Below the pieces are notes generated by a model, which was not told the DNA's origin, did no database searches, and saw only the letters and a list, made by a program, of their open reading frames with translations. A DNA stretch of 64,000 nt. Source: Arthrobacter pullicola (GTDB lineage Bacteria; Actinomycetota; Actinomycetes; Actinomycetales; Micrococcaceae). Positions 1-8,020 of the stretch are shown in pieces. The stretch is taken from positions 126,555 to 190,554 of the forward strand of contig NZ_JACSQC010000007.1 in NCBI RefSeq assembly GCF_014836875.1, in the 5' to 3' direction. The position numbers and the translations under genes are program-made. Position 1 is the stretch's first letter, and each line of letters begins with the position of its first letter.

Positions 1-552
1 GACGTCCGGCACAACCGGGGCGGACACACCTCGCAGCTGGTGGCGGAACTGATCGGCCGCAAGGTCACGGCCTGGAGCCTTCCGCGAGGCGAGCAGCCCG
101 GCACTTATCCGGCCCAGTCGCCGCGCGGTCCCGTCGTTCTCCTGACGGACGAATTCGCCGGATCCGACGGCGATATTGTGACCCAGGTTGCGAAGCTGCG
201 CGGGATCGGCCCGGTCATTGGCACCCGGACGTGGGGCGGCGTCGTCGGGATCGACGGCCGCTTTGCGCTGGCGGACGGCACCGGAGTGACGCAGCCGCGT
301 TACGCCTACTGGTTCACCGGCGGAATTGGCTTTGGTGTGGAGAACCGCGGCGTAGAGCCGGACATCGAAGTTCCCTACCCGCCGCATGCCTATGCCGCGG
401 GGGAGGACCCGCAGCTCGAACACGGCGTGGGAATCCTCAAGGAGATGCTTTCCGAGCTCCCGACGGATCAGCCGCCGGCGCGGGAGGGCTATCCCAGCCT
501 CCGCCCGGCCCCGCTGCCGCCGCGTCCGCAGGACACGGCAGCGAAATCCTAG
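1..552 (+). CDS. Tricorn/S41-family protease, C-terminal part (5' end outside window)
   Basis: Frame 1 is open from the first base, so this is the last 183 residues of a larger cytoplasmic serine protease that degrades peptides. The motif DEFAGSDGDI (about residues 51-60) has the nucleophile Ser context of the tricorn C-terminal S41 domain, and the later stretch ENRGVEPDIEV is the conserved substrate-pocket segment of the same family. The C-terminus is proline rich and probably disordered. The 5' part, which would hold the beta-propeller and PDZ domains, is not in the window. The gene converges on the OsmC gene with a hairpin between them. S41/tricorn membership is well supported; the number of upstream domains cannot be seen. 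Confidence 0.85.
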   Translation, partial: DVRHNRGGHTSQLVAELIGRKVTAWSLPRGEQPGTYPAQSPRGPVVLLTDEFAGSDGDIVTQVAKLRGIGPVIGTRTWGGVVGIDGRFALADGTGVTQPRYAYWFTGGIGFGVENRGVEPDIEVPYPPHAYAAGEDPQLEHGVGILKEMLSELPTDQPPAREGYPSLRPAPLPPRPQDTAAKS

Positions 553-570
553 CCCGGCTTTCCGCATGGC

Positions 571-604
571 AGAGGACCCCTTCCCTGACGGGGAGGGGTC
601 CTCT
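571..604. terminator. Bidirectional hairpin between convergent genes
   Basis: AGAGGACCCC (571-580) pairs with GGGGTCCTCT (595-604), extended by a nearly perfect inner stem around a short loop. It lies between the convergent protease and OsmC genes and could end both transcripts. No long T run follows on either side. Confidence 0.6.
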
Positions 605-627
605 GACAGTTGCGGCAGGCGGGGACG

Positions 628-1056
628 CTAGGACTCCAGCGATGCCTCCATGGTGATGCTGATGCCGGCCAGCGCCTGGGATACCGGGCAGCCCGTCTTG
701 GCGGAGTCCGCAAGGTCGGCGAATTCTTCCGCCGTCAGCCCGGGAACCACCGCGGAGACCCGCAGATGGCTGCCGGTGATGCCGGTTCCCGGCACGAAGG
801 TGACTTCTGCAGAGGTTTCAATCCGGTCGGCGGTTTTGCCGGCGTCGGCCAGCGCAAGGCTGAAGGCCATGGAGAAGCAGGCGGAGTGCGCGGCGGCGAT
901 GAGCTCTTCCGGGCTGGTGCGGCCCTCGGCTTCCTCCGCCCGCGCTTTCCAGGTGACGTCGTAGGTGCCCAGATGGGACGAATCGAGGGTGACTTCACCC
1001 TTGCCGTGGAGAAGATCGCCGTGCCAGACGGTGTGGGCTGCGCGGACAGTAGCCAT
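628..1056 (-). CDS. OsmC/Ohr-family peroxiredoxin-like protein
   Basis: This 142-residue protein has the OsmC fold: a beta-rich N-terminus, then the first redox Cys in HSACFSM (Cys60) and the second in TGCPVS (Cys123). In this family the pair reduces organic hydroperoxides in the cytoplasm, usually recycled by lipoyl proteins. The gene lies two genes from the E2/E3 lipoyl-enzyme genes, which fits but does not prove such a link. Full length for the family. The ATG start follows TAGGAG at good spacing on the minus strand. Whether it is the OsmC or the YhfA-like branch cannot be told here. Confidence 0.85.
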   Translation of the reverse strand: MATVRAAHTVWHGDLLHGKGEVTLDSSHLGTYDVTWKARAEEAEGRTSPEELIAAAHSACFSMAFSLALADAGKTADRIETSAEVTFVPGTGITGSHLRVSAVVPGLTAEEFADLADSAKTGCPVSQALAGISITMEASLES

Positions 1057-1176
1057 GGATGCTCCTAATTCGGGATGGGCTCGGGGCGGTGTCCCGGCCG
1101 CTGCCGCCCATCCTTGCAGGTCATCCGTGCAGGAACCAGACCCCGCGCAGCTTGGGCGCGCATCGGGAGGGATGGC

Positions 1177-1216
1177 TTAAAAAGAGTTCCTCCCCTCCAA
1201 AGCGGAGGGGAGGAAC
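1177..1216 (-). terminator. Intrinsic terminator for the 1253-1600 gene
   Basis: GTTCCTCCCCTCC (1186-1198) and GGAGGGGAGGAAC (1204-1216) form a 13-bp perfect stem with a 5-base loop. Read on the minus strand it is followed by CTCTTTTTAA, a normal U tract. Confidence 0.8.
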
Positions 1217-1252
1217 CCGGAAATTACTGCCAAGGCAATGAAGAGATGGCAG

Positions 1253-1600
1253 TTACCACATGGTGGCCACAGCGATGTTCACCACGGCGAGGATGCCAAC
1301 GCCGTTGGCCAGGGTGCGCGAAACGGGCTGGTCCTTCTTGTACTTGCGCTGGCCGATGAACGCCAGAACCGTGACGACCACCGTGATGGTGAGCTTAACG
1401 GCGATTTTGGCGTAGTTGATGTCGCCGTCTCCCATCTCGTTCATTCCAACGAGAAGGATGCCGGTGAGCAGCTGCAGCAGCGCAGCGTGGAACTGGCCGG
1501 GCATCACGGTCGGGTTCTTGATCCGGGAAATCCAGATGCCCACGATCATGGCGGCGCCGAGGATGTGCAGGAAGACAAGGAAATTGTGAAGGAAGTCCAT
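1253..1600 (-). CDS. Small four-helix membrane protein with CopD-like features
   Basis: This 115-residue protein has four predicted membrane helices at about residues 5-25, 38-56, 64-85 and 97-115. The first contains His in a FLHILGAA context, reminiscent of CopD/DUF2269-type membrane proteins, and another His opens helix 2. I do not recognise a named family with certainty. The gene stands alone between its own terminator and the E2 gene terminator. The ATG at 1600 has only a weak Shine-Dalgarno site; a TAAGAT hexamer ends 7 bases before it, so a leaderless transcript is possible. Upstream lies a palindrome of the same type as the three in front of cydA, hinting at a role in respiration or redox stress (inference). 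Confidence 0.7.
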   Translation of the reverse strand: MDFLHNFLVFLHILGAAMIVGIWISRIKNPTVMPGQFHAALLQLLTGILLVGMNEMGDGDINYAKIAVKLTITVVVTVLAFIGQRKYKKDQPVSRTLANGVGILAVVNIAVATMW

Positions 1601-1607
1601 GGTCTCG

Positions 1608-1613
1608 ATCTTA
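1608..1613 (-). promoter_or_regulatory. Candidate leaderless -10 (TAAGAT) for the 1253-1600 gene
   Basis: On the minus strand TAAGAT is followed by 7 bases and then the ATG at 1600. An 11-bp palindrome, GACACTGTGTC (1616-1626), lies directly upstream of the hexamer and could be a further operator. No clear -35 was found. Confidence 0.4.
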
Positions 1614-1653
1614 CCGACACTGTGTCAGCGGAACGCAATTCTCTGCATAACAC

Positions 1654-1670
1654 TTCTACAACGGGTAGAA
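1654..1670. promoter_or_regulatory. BlaI/cyd-type operator, fourth copy
   Basis: TTCTACAACGGGTAGAA is a palindrome with 6-bp arms and a 5-base centre. It matches boxes 2 and 3 upstream of cydA (19355-19371 and 19379-19395) at every arm base. It lies 54 to 70 bases upstream of the start codon of the small membrane protein gene. Confidence 0.6.
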
Positions 1671-1684
1671 AAGAGGCGGCTTAA

Positions 1685-1726
1685 CGACGACGGCGGGCGG
1701 CCCCGAAAGGGAACCGCCCGCCGTCG
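1685..1726 (-). terminator. Hairpin after the E2 gene
   Basis: ACGACGGCGGGCGG (1685-1698) pairs perfectly with CCGCCCGCCGTCGT (1713-1726). It lies 9 bases beyond the stop codon of the minus-strand E2 gene. The downstream T tract is interrupted, so termination may be partial. Confidence 0.65.
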
Positions 1727-1735
1727 TTCGCTGGC

Positions 1736-3472
1736 TTAGAGGCCCAGGTCTGCCTCGAAGTTGCCTTCTTCCAGCCGTGCCCGCAGGGTCTGCAGGAAGC
1801 GGCCGGCGTCGGCACCGTCCACCAGGCGGTGGTCGTACGTGAGGGAGAGGTACATCATCGAGCGGATGGCAATGGTGTCATTGCCGTCCGCATCGGTGCG
1901 GACCACCGGACGCTTGACAATCGCGCCCGTGCCCAGGATGCCGACCTGGGGCTGGTTGATAATCGGCGTGTCAAAGAGGGCTCCGACGCTGCCGATGTTG
2001 GTGATGGTGAACGTGCCGCCGGACAGTTCGTCCGGACCGATCTTGTTGTTGCGGGTGCGTGCCCCGACGTCGGCGATGCGCTTGGCCAGGCCGGCGATGT
2101 TCAGGTCCCCGGCGTCGTTGATGACCGGAACCAGCAGACCCTTATCGGTATCCACCGCGATCGCCAGGTGCTCGGCGTCGTGGTAGGTGATCTCCTGCTT
2201 CTCGGCATCGTAGGCGGCGTTGAGGACCGGGTGCTGCTTCAGTGCCTCAACGACAGCCTTGGCGATGAACGGCAGGAAGGTCAGGTTGGCACCGTTCTGG
2301 GCCTTGAACCCGGCCTTGGCCTGCTGGCGCAGAGCGGCGATGCGGGTCATGTCCACTTCGTGGACCTGGGTCAGCTGTGCCGACGTATCCAGGGACTCGA
2401 CCATCCGGCGGGCGATGGTCTGCCGGATCCGGGGAGCCTTGACCGTGGTGCCGCGCAGCTTGGCGCTTTCTTCGCTGATCTTGGCGGCCGGGGCCGGCTT
2501 TCCGGAGGTGGCAGCGGCGGGAGCAGCCTGGGCTTCAGCCTTCTTGGCCTCAGCAGCAGCCAGGACGTCCTGCTTGCGGATGCGTCCGGCAACGCCGCTG
2601 CCCTTGACGGCGGCGAGGTCGATGCCGTGCTCGTTGGCCAGCTTGCGGACCAGCGGCGTGACGTAGGTGCCTTCGGAGCCTGCGGACTCTTCCTTCGCAG
2701 CTTCCTGCTTGGGCGCTTCCTTCGGAGCGGCCTTGGGGGCCTCTTCCTTGGCAGCTGCCTGCTTCGGCTCGGCGACCGGCTCTTCGCGTTCCGTCGACGG
2801 CGCGGCAGCAACCGGCTCGGCTTCCTTCGGTTCTGCCTTCGCCGGCGCGGCGGAGCCGGAACCGATGACAGCCAGAACGGAGCCGACCTCAGCGGTATCG
2901 TCTTCGTTCACCCGGATTTCCAGCAGCTTGCCGGCGACGGGGGAGGGGATCTCGGTATCTACCTTGTCGGTGGAGACCTCGAGCAGCGGCTCGTCCACGG
3001 CAACATCGTCGCCGACAGCCTTCAGCCACCGGGTAACGGTGCCTTCGGTGACGCTCTCGCCGAGGGCGGGCAGGGTGACCTCGGTGCTGTCGCCGGAGCC
3101 GGATCCGGTATCGGACGAACCGGAATCCTGTGCTGCCGGGGCGGCCTCTTCTGCGGGAGCTTCCGGGGCCGGAGCTTCTTCCTTGGCCGGCTCTTCCGCT
3201 GCCGGGGCATCGGAGGAGGAGGCCGAAGAGCCGGAACCGTCGCCGATGCGGACGAGTGCCTCGCCGACCTCGGCGGTCTCGTCTTCAGCGACGAGGATTT
3301 CCTCGATGACGCCGGCTACGGGGGAGGGGATCTCGGTGTCGACCTTGTCGGTGGAAACTTCGAGCAGGGGCTCGTCTACGGCGACGGTATCGCCCACCTG
3401 CTTCAGCCAGCGGGTAACGGTGCCTTCGGTGACGCTCTCACCAAGCGCGGGTAAGTTCACGGTTTCAGACAT
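1736..3472 (-). CDS. sucB: 2-oxoacid dehydrogenase E2 (dihydrolipoamide acyltransferase)
   Basis: This 578-residue protein is the acyltransferase core of a 2-oxoacid dehydrogenase complex. Two nearly identical lipoyl domains each carry [11 protein letters not shown]; the first lipoyl Lys is Lys43. They are joined by Ala/Pro/Glu-rich linkers to an E3-binding domain ([15 protein letters not shown]) and a C-terminal catalytic domain ending in [12 protein letters not shown], with the active-site His and Asp. The ATG at 3472 follows AAGGAGA; the open frame upstream lacks a ribosome site. The E3 gene lpdA lies upstream in the same direction. In actinobacteria this protein is usually named SucB, but work in corynebacteria and mycobacteria showed it serves pyruvate dehydrogenase (DlaT), so substrate choice is left open. 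Confidence 0.93.
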   Translation of the reverse strand: MSETVNLPALGESVTEGTVTRWLKQVGDTVAVDEPLLEVSTDKVDTEIPSPVAGVIEEILVAEDETAEVGEALVRIGDGSGSSASSSDAPAAEEPAKEEAPAPEAPAEEAAPAAQDSGSSDTGSGSGDSTEVTLPALGESVTEGTVTRWLKAVGDDVAVDEPLLEVSTDKVDTEIPSPVAGKLLEIRVNEDDTAEVGSVLAVIGSGSAAPAKAEPKEAEPVAAAPSTEREEPVAEPKQAAAKEEAPKAAPKEAPKQEAAKEESAGSEGTYVTPLVRKLANEHGIDLAAVKGSGVAGRIRKQDVLAAAEAKKAEAQAAPAAATSGKPAPAAKISEESAKLRGTTVKAPRIRQTIARRMVESLDTSAQLTQVHEVDMTRIAALRQQAKAGFKAQNGANLTFLPFIAKAVVEALKQHPVLNAAYDAEKQEITYHDAEHLAIAVDTDKGLLVPVINDAGDLNIAGLAKRIADVGARTRNNKIGPDELSGGTFTITNIGSVGALFDTPIINQPQVGILGTGAIVKRPVVRTDADGNDTIAIRSMMYLSLTYDHRLVDGADAGRFLQTLRARLEEGNFEADLGL

Positions 3473-3540
3473 ATTGTCCCCGTTTCTCCTTGTTAGTTCT
3501 TTGACCAGCCGTGCCGCTGGTGCTGGTTGGTTTGAGCCTA

Positions 3541-3571
3541 GTGCACCCGGCGGCAATGCTGCCGGGTGCAC
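3541..3571 (-). terminator. Intercistronic hairpin between lpdA and the E2 gene
   Basis: GTGCACCCGGC (3541-3551) pairs perfectly with GCCGGGTGCAC (3561-3571). There is no T run after it on the minus strand, so it may attenuate or protect the lpdA message rather than fully terminate it. Confidence 0.5.
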
Positions 3572-3591
3572 CAGGGAATACTTGCTTTGTG

Positions 3592-4974
3592 TCAGCCGTG
3601 CAGCGGCTTGCCGGCCAGGGCCATGGCAGCCTCGCCGAGGGCTTCGTTCTGGGTGGGGTGGGCGTGGAGCAGGCCGGCCAGATCCTCCGGGTACGCTTCC
3701 CAGTTCACGATCAGCTGTGCTTCACCGATCTGCTCGCCGATGCGGCCGCCGATCATGTGGACACCGATGATGGGGCCGTCCTTCTCCCGGACCATCTTGA
3801 TCAGGCCGGAGCTGCCCAGGATGGAGGTCTTGCCGTTGCCGGCCAGGTTGTATTCCTGGACCTGCACGTTCTCGGCGCCGAGCTTTTCCTTGGCCTTGGC
3901 CTCGGTGAGACCCACGGAAGCGATTTCCGGCTCGCAGTAGGTGACCTTCGGGATGTTGACGTCTTCGACGACAACGGGCTTCAGGCCGGCGATTTCCTCG
4001 GCTACGAAGATGCCCTGCTGGAAACCGCGGTGTGCCAGCTGCAGGCCGGGAACAATGTCGCCGACGGCGTAGACGTTGCCCACGCCGGTGTGCAGGCGGT
4101 CGTTGGTGATAACGAAGCCGCGGTCCATGGTGAGGCCGGCCTCTTCATAGCCCAGGTTGGCGGTGACGGGACCGCGGCCGACGGCGACCAGAAGCAGATC
4201 CGCTTCGAAGGTCTTGCCGTCCACGAGGGTGACTTTGACGCCGTCGTCGTTCTGCTCGACCTTGTCGAAGAAGGTGCCGGTGTTGAACTTGATGCCGCGC
4301 TTCTTGTAGGCGCGCTCCAGGTTCTTGATGATGGCCGCGTCTTCGTTGGGGACCAGGGAGGGAAGGCCCTCGATGATGGTGACGTCCACGCCGAAGGAGT
4401 TCCAGACCGAGGCAAATTCGACGCCGATGACGCCGCCGCCGAGGATGATGGCGCTCTTGGGGACGTAGTCCAGGTTCAGCGCCTGGTCCGACGTCAGTAC
4501 GCGGCCGCCGATTTCCAGGCCCGGCAGTGAGCGGGAGTAGGAGCCGGTGGCGAGGATGATGTTGGAACCCGTGTAGGTTTCGCCGTTCACCTCGATGGTC
4601 TTTTCACTCGTGAGACGGCCTTCGCCCTCGATCACGGTGACGCCCTTGGACTTGATCAGGCCCTGCAGGCCGCGGAACTTGCCGGCAATGATGTTGTCCT
4701 TGTAGGAGTTCACTGCATTCATGTCCACGGAGTCGAACGTGGCCTTGATCCCGTACTTCTCCGCCGTCTTTGCATTTTCGGCGATTTCCGCCGAATGCAG
4801 CAGGGCCTTGGTCGGGATACAGCCGTTATGCAGGCAGGTGCCGCCGAGCTTTCCCTTCTCAATGAGGCCAACGGAGAAACCCAGTTCCACGGACCGGAGT
4901 GCCGCGGCGTATCCGCCGCTGCCTCCTCCGAGGATCAGGATGTCGAATTCTTGCGCAGTTGCCTTATCGGCCAC
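3592..4974 (-). CDS. lpdA: Dihydrolipoyl dehydrogenase (E3)
   Basis: This 460-residue flavoprotein reoxidises lipoyl groups of 2-oxoacid dehydrogenases with NAD+. The FAD-binding motif [11 protein letters not shown] is followed by the redox pair in GGTCLHNGC (Cys47 and Cys52), the NAD-binding motif [12 protein letters not shown], the second FAD motif VYAVGDIV and the C-terminal active-site His-Glu in HAHPTQNE. All key residues are present and the length is normal. A GTG start at 4974 is chosen because GAGGGAG lies just upstream; the ATG 11 codons earlier has no such site. It is followed by the E2 gene after 119 bases. Confidence 0.95.
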   Translation of the reverse strand: MADKATAQEFDILILGGGSGGYAAALRSVELGFSVGLIEKGKLGGTCLHNGCIPTKALLHSAEIAENAKTAEKYGIKATFDSVDMNAVNSYKDNIIAGKFRGLQGLIKSKGVTVIEGEGRLTSEKTIEVNGETYTGSNIILATGSYSRSLPGLEIGGRVLTSDQALNLDYVPKSAIILGGGVIGVEFASVWNSFGVDVTIIEGLPSLVPNEDAAIIKNLERAYKKRGIKFNTGTFFDKVEQNDDGVKVTLVDGKTFEADLLLVAVGRGPVTANLGYEEAGLTMDRGFVITNDRLHTGVGNVYAVGDIVPGLQLAHRGFQQGIFVAEEIAGLKPVVVEDVNIPKVTYCEPEIASVGLTEAKAKEKLGAENVQVQEYNLAGNGKTSILGSSGLIKMVREKDGPIIGVHMIGGRIGEQIGEAQLIVNWEAYPEDLAGLLHAHPTQNEALGEAAMALAGKPLHG

Positions 4975-5105
4975 GTGGACGCTCCCTCGCGTAATCGGTT
5001 GACGCACTCAGGGCGCGTCGGTTAGTGATTTGGGCGGTTGTGATCAGGTCTCACACTATCTCCCCCTTTGTTCCTCAGCCACTCAGCTACGGCGGCGGAA
5101 TAAGG

Positions 5106-5111
5106 ATTGTA
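5106..5111 (-). promoter_or_regulatory. Candidate -10 (TACAAT) for lpdA
   Basis: The minus strand reads TACAAT about 130 bases before the lpdA start. An inverted repeat, GCGCAAC-N13-GTTGCGC (5123-5149), covers the expected -35 region and would make a natural operator. No good -35 hexamer is visible. Confidence 0.35.
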
Positions 5112-5167
5112 AGGAGAAACACGCGCAACAATTGTCTAATGAGTTGCGCAGGTTACAGCTATGGGTG

Positions 5168-6694
5168 TTATACCGAACGCGATATAACGTCTTCGGCGTA
5201 GGCAACCAGTGTGCGGACCGCGACGCCGGTGCCTTCCTTGGGCGTATAACCGTACGGTGCCGCCTCGTTGAACGCGGGTCCGGCGATATCCAGGTGCGCC
5301 CAGGGGATCTTTACTCCGTCGACTTCGCCGACAAACTCACGGAGGAAGACGGCTGCGGTCATCATGCCGCCGAACCGTTCGCCGATGTTCGCGAGATCCG
5401 CGGTTTGTGAGTCCAGGCTCGCGCGCAGCTCCTCCGGGAGCGGCATGGGCCAGAACAGCTCACCGGCGCGGTCCGCGGCGGCTTTCACCGCGTCGCGGAC
5501 GCCGTCTTCACCCATGACCGCGGAGACGCGGTTGCCCAGGGCGACCATCTGGGCTCCGGTGAGGGTGGCGACGTCGATCAGGACGTCCGGTGCTTCCTCG
5601 CTGGCGGCAACCAGGCCATCGGCCATGACCAGCCGGCCTTCGGCATCGGTGTTGAGGACCTCCACGGTGCGCCCGCCGTAAGTGGTCAGGACGTCGGAGG
5701 GGCGCTGCGCGGTCCCTGAAGGCATATTTTCGGCCAGGCAGAGCCAGGCGGTCACCTTGACGGGCAGCCCCAGTTCAGCCACGGCCAGCAGGGCGTTCAG
5801 TACGACGGCGGCGCCGCCCATGTCGGATTTCATGGCCTGCATGCCCGCGGCGGGCTTCAGGGAGATTCCGCCGGTATCAAAGGTGATTCCCTTGCCCACC
5901 AGGGCCAGCTTCGCCTTCGGACGGGCGGGGGCGTATTCGACTTTGACCAGGCGGGGCGGACGGGCGGAACCCTTGCCGACGCCGAGGATTCCGCCAAAGC
6001 CTTCACGTTCCAGTTTCTTCTCGTCCCACACCGTCACCTTGACCGGCAGCGACCGGGCCGCTTCACGGGCAGCCGCGGCGAAGCTCTCCGGGTAGAGGTG
6101 GCTGGGTGGCTGATTGACCAGGGAGCGGGTGGCGTTGACGGCCCGGCCCAGGATGCGGGCCCGTTCAACAGCGGGTTTCAGGGCTGCATCACCCGCGGCA
6201 GCGGTAACCACGGTAACCGCGGACACCGGGGCGGGGACCTTGGAACCCTTCGCGCTGCGGTACTCCGTAAAGCTATAGGCGCCAAGCAGGGCGCCTTCTG
6301 CGACAGCCGCTGCATCGTCGACGGTCGCAGCGGGGAGCGCGAGGGCCACGCTCGAGGTTCCGGCGAGCTGGCGGACGGCGGAGCCCGCGGCCCGGCGGAG
6401 GGTTTCGGTGCTCAGGGATTCGCCGGCGGAAACCGGTCCAAGTCCGGCCAGTACCAGCATCTGGGCATCATGCTCCGGAAGGCCGGGGATCCGGATCACC
6501 TGGTCCGGGGCGCCGGTGACCCCCAGAAGGGAAAAGGAACCGGCGAGGGCGGAGGAAGCCTTCTGTGAGAGCGGGCTGTCGACGAGCACGGGGCCATCCG
6601 GACTTTGCCCGACCCCCACTACCAGGGCCTGCGCTGCTACCTTGCGCGCATCCCGGGAAACCACCTGCAGGTCCGGCTCACTGGCTTTGCTCAC
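5168..6694 (-). CDS. pepA: Leucyl aminopeptidase, M17 family
   Basis: This 508-residue cytosolic metallopeptidase removes N-terminal residues from peptides. The C-terminal catalytic half contains GKGITFDTGGISLKPA, with metal- and substrate-binding Lys and Asp, and the family signature NTDAEGRLVMADGL. The N-terminal third is the variable macrodomain-like region. Length is typical for M17. The GTG start follows AGGATGAAGC. The gene is divergent from the PAC2-protein gene with 216 bases between them; a TATAAG sequence near 6713-6718 on the minus strand could be its -10. Confidence 0.93.
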   Translation of the reverse strand: MSKASEPDLQVVSRDARKVAAQALVVGVGQSPDGPVLVDSPLSQKASSALAGSFSLLGVTGAPDQVIRIPGLPEHDAQMLVLAGLGPVSAGESLSTETLRRAAGSAVRQLAGTSSVALALPAATVDDAAAVAEGALLGAYSFTEYRSAKGSKVPAPVSAVTVVTAAAGDAALKPAVERARILGRAVNATRSLVNQPPSHLYPESFAAAAREAARSLPVKVTVWDEKKLEREGFGGILGVGKGSARPPRLVKVEYAPARPKAKLALVGKGITFDTGGISLKPAAGMQAMKSDMGGAAVVLNALLAVAELGLPVKVTAWLCLAENMPSGTAQRPSDVLTTYGGRTVEVLNTDAEGRLVMADGLVAASEEAPDVLIDVATLTGAQMVALGNRVSAVMGEDGVRDAVKAAADRAGELFWPMPLPEELRASLDSQTADLANIGERFGGMMTAAVFLREFVGEVDGVKIPWAHLDIAGPAFNEAAPYGYTPKEGTGVAVRTLVAYAEDVISRSV

Positions 6695-6837
6695 GAAGCT
6701 TCATCCTCACGTCTTATATCTGTTTGGTAATGCTCTGCTGTACCGATCGTAGTCTCTCCGGGCCGGGACCGCCGGGACGCCGCCCGGTGGTCCGGAATGA
6801 ATCGGGTCCCTGCTGGCGTTTACCCTGTAGTAAGGGA

Positions 6838-6864
6838 TTGACAACACCGCGCTTGTTTTAGACA
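6838..6864 (+). promoter_or_regulatory. Candidate promoter for the PAC2 gene
   Basis: A perfect TTGACA at 6838-6843 is followed after 15 bases by TAGACA. The spacer is short and the -10 imperfect, so this is only a candidate. It lies about 50 bases before the start codon. Confidence 0.35.
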
Positions 6865-6910
6865 GCGCCGCCCGCCGACCAAACGGGACGAGTTGCAGGA
6901 AGGTAAGAAC

Positions 6911-7993
6911 ATGCTTGATCCGCTGACCCTGTTTAACCTGAACCCGGAACTGGCCGATTCCGCTGACCTGCGGGGACTTCGGCTGATCGCCGGGTTTACC
7001 GGTTTCGGCGAGGCAGGCCACGTCGTCACCCAGGTGCGTGACGAACTGTTCGAGAACCTCGAGCACGAGCTGGTGGCGACGTTTGACGCCGACCAGCTCA
7101 TTGATTACCGGGCCCGCCGCCCGCAGCTGACTTTCGTGGAAGACCATTTCACCGGATACGAGCCTCCACGGATCGAGCTGCACCGCTTCTATGACGGACT
7201 GGGGGAGCCTTTCCTTTTCCTCACCGGATTTGAACCGGACTTCCAATGGGAACGGTTCACGGCAGCTGTTCTGCGGATCGTGGAGACCCTGGAGGTTTCG
7301 CTGGTGGCCTGGGTGCACTCCGTTCCGATGCCGGTGCCGCACACCCGGCCGATCGGCGTCACCGCCCACGGCAACCGGCCGGACCTGATCGAGGGAATCA
7401 GCTCCTGGAAGCCGACCGCCCAGATCCAGGCCGCCGTCGGGCATCTGCTGGAGCTTCGGCTCTCCGAGGCCGGAGTCGACGTCATTGGCCACGTGGTCCA
7501 TGTGCCCCACTACCTCTCCGACGCCGAGTTTCCGCCCGCTGCCGTCGCGGCGCTTGAATATCTTGGGGCGGCCGCAAATCTCGTCCTGCCCACTGACCGG
7601 CTCCGGGAGTCCGGCCGCGAGGTTGAAAAGCAGATCGCCGAACAGGTCGAAGCCTCCGCGGAGGTCCGTGGCGTCGTCGCCACCCTGGAAAGCCGGTACG
7701 ACGAGTTCACCGGCAGCACGTCCCGGCGTTCACTGCTGGTCAAGGACAATGATGAGCTTCCCGACGCCGAAGAGCTCGGTGCCGCAGTGGAGGCGTACCT
7801 CGCCAGCCCCCAGGCTGAGGAAGAGACAGAGGCGCTGCTGGATGCGCTGGGCCAGGATTCCGCGGAGGAGCCCGATCCGCAGCAGGTAAAGAAGGACGAG
7901 GACACCGTTGAACCGAATGGCCCCACTGCGCTTCCCGGCAGGGACGAAGATCCCGGACGTTCCGGGGGAGCGGGGTCGCCCCCGGCCGGGTAG
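6911..7993 (+). CDS. PAC2-family protein
   Basis: This 360-residue protein matches the PAC2 family, related to the proteasome assembly chaperone 2 of eukaryotes and widespread in actinobacteria. The recognisable core runs from the N-terminus to about residue 240, including LRGLRLIAGFTGFGEAG and the segment around WVHSVPMPVPHTRP. The last 70 residues are acidic and low in complexity. Its biochemical role is unknown; an ATP-grasp-like or chaperone role is only suggested for the family. The ATG at 6911 follows AGGAAGG at good spacing, which rules out the open ATG 6 codons upstream. It is the first gene of a run with the MFS gene 27 bases downstream. Confidence 0.82.
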   Translation: MLDPLTLFNLNPELADSADLRGLRLIAGFTGFGEAGHVVTQVRDELFENLEHELVATFDADQLIDYRARRPQLTFVEDHFTGYEPPRIELHRFYDGLGEPFLFLTGFEPDFQWERFTAAVLRIVETLEVSLVAWVHSVPMPVPHTRPIGVTAHGNRPDLIEGISSWKPTAQIQAAVGHLLELRLSEAGVDVIGHVVHVPHYLSDAEFPPAAVAALEYLGAAANLVLPTDRLRESGREVEKQIAEQVEASAEVRGVVATLESRYDEFTGSTSRRSLLVKDNDELPDAEELGAAVEAYLASPQAEEETEALLDALGQDSAEEPDPQQVKKDEDTVEPNGPTALPGRDEDPGRSGGAGSPPAG

Positions 7994-8020
7994 CCCGCGC
8001 AACGCTGCGGGGAGGGCAGT

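Noticed and set aside
1829-3454. Long plus-strand open frame opposite the E2 gene
   Set aside because: It is an antisense shadow of the GC-rich, repetitive E2 gene, with Gly/Leu/Arg-rich sequence and no domain.
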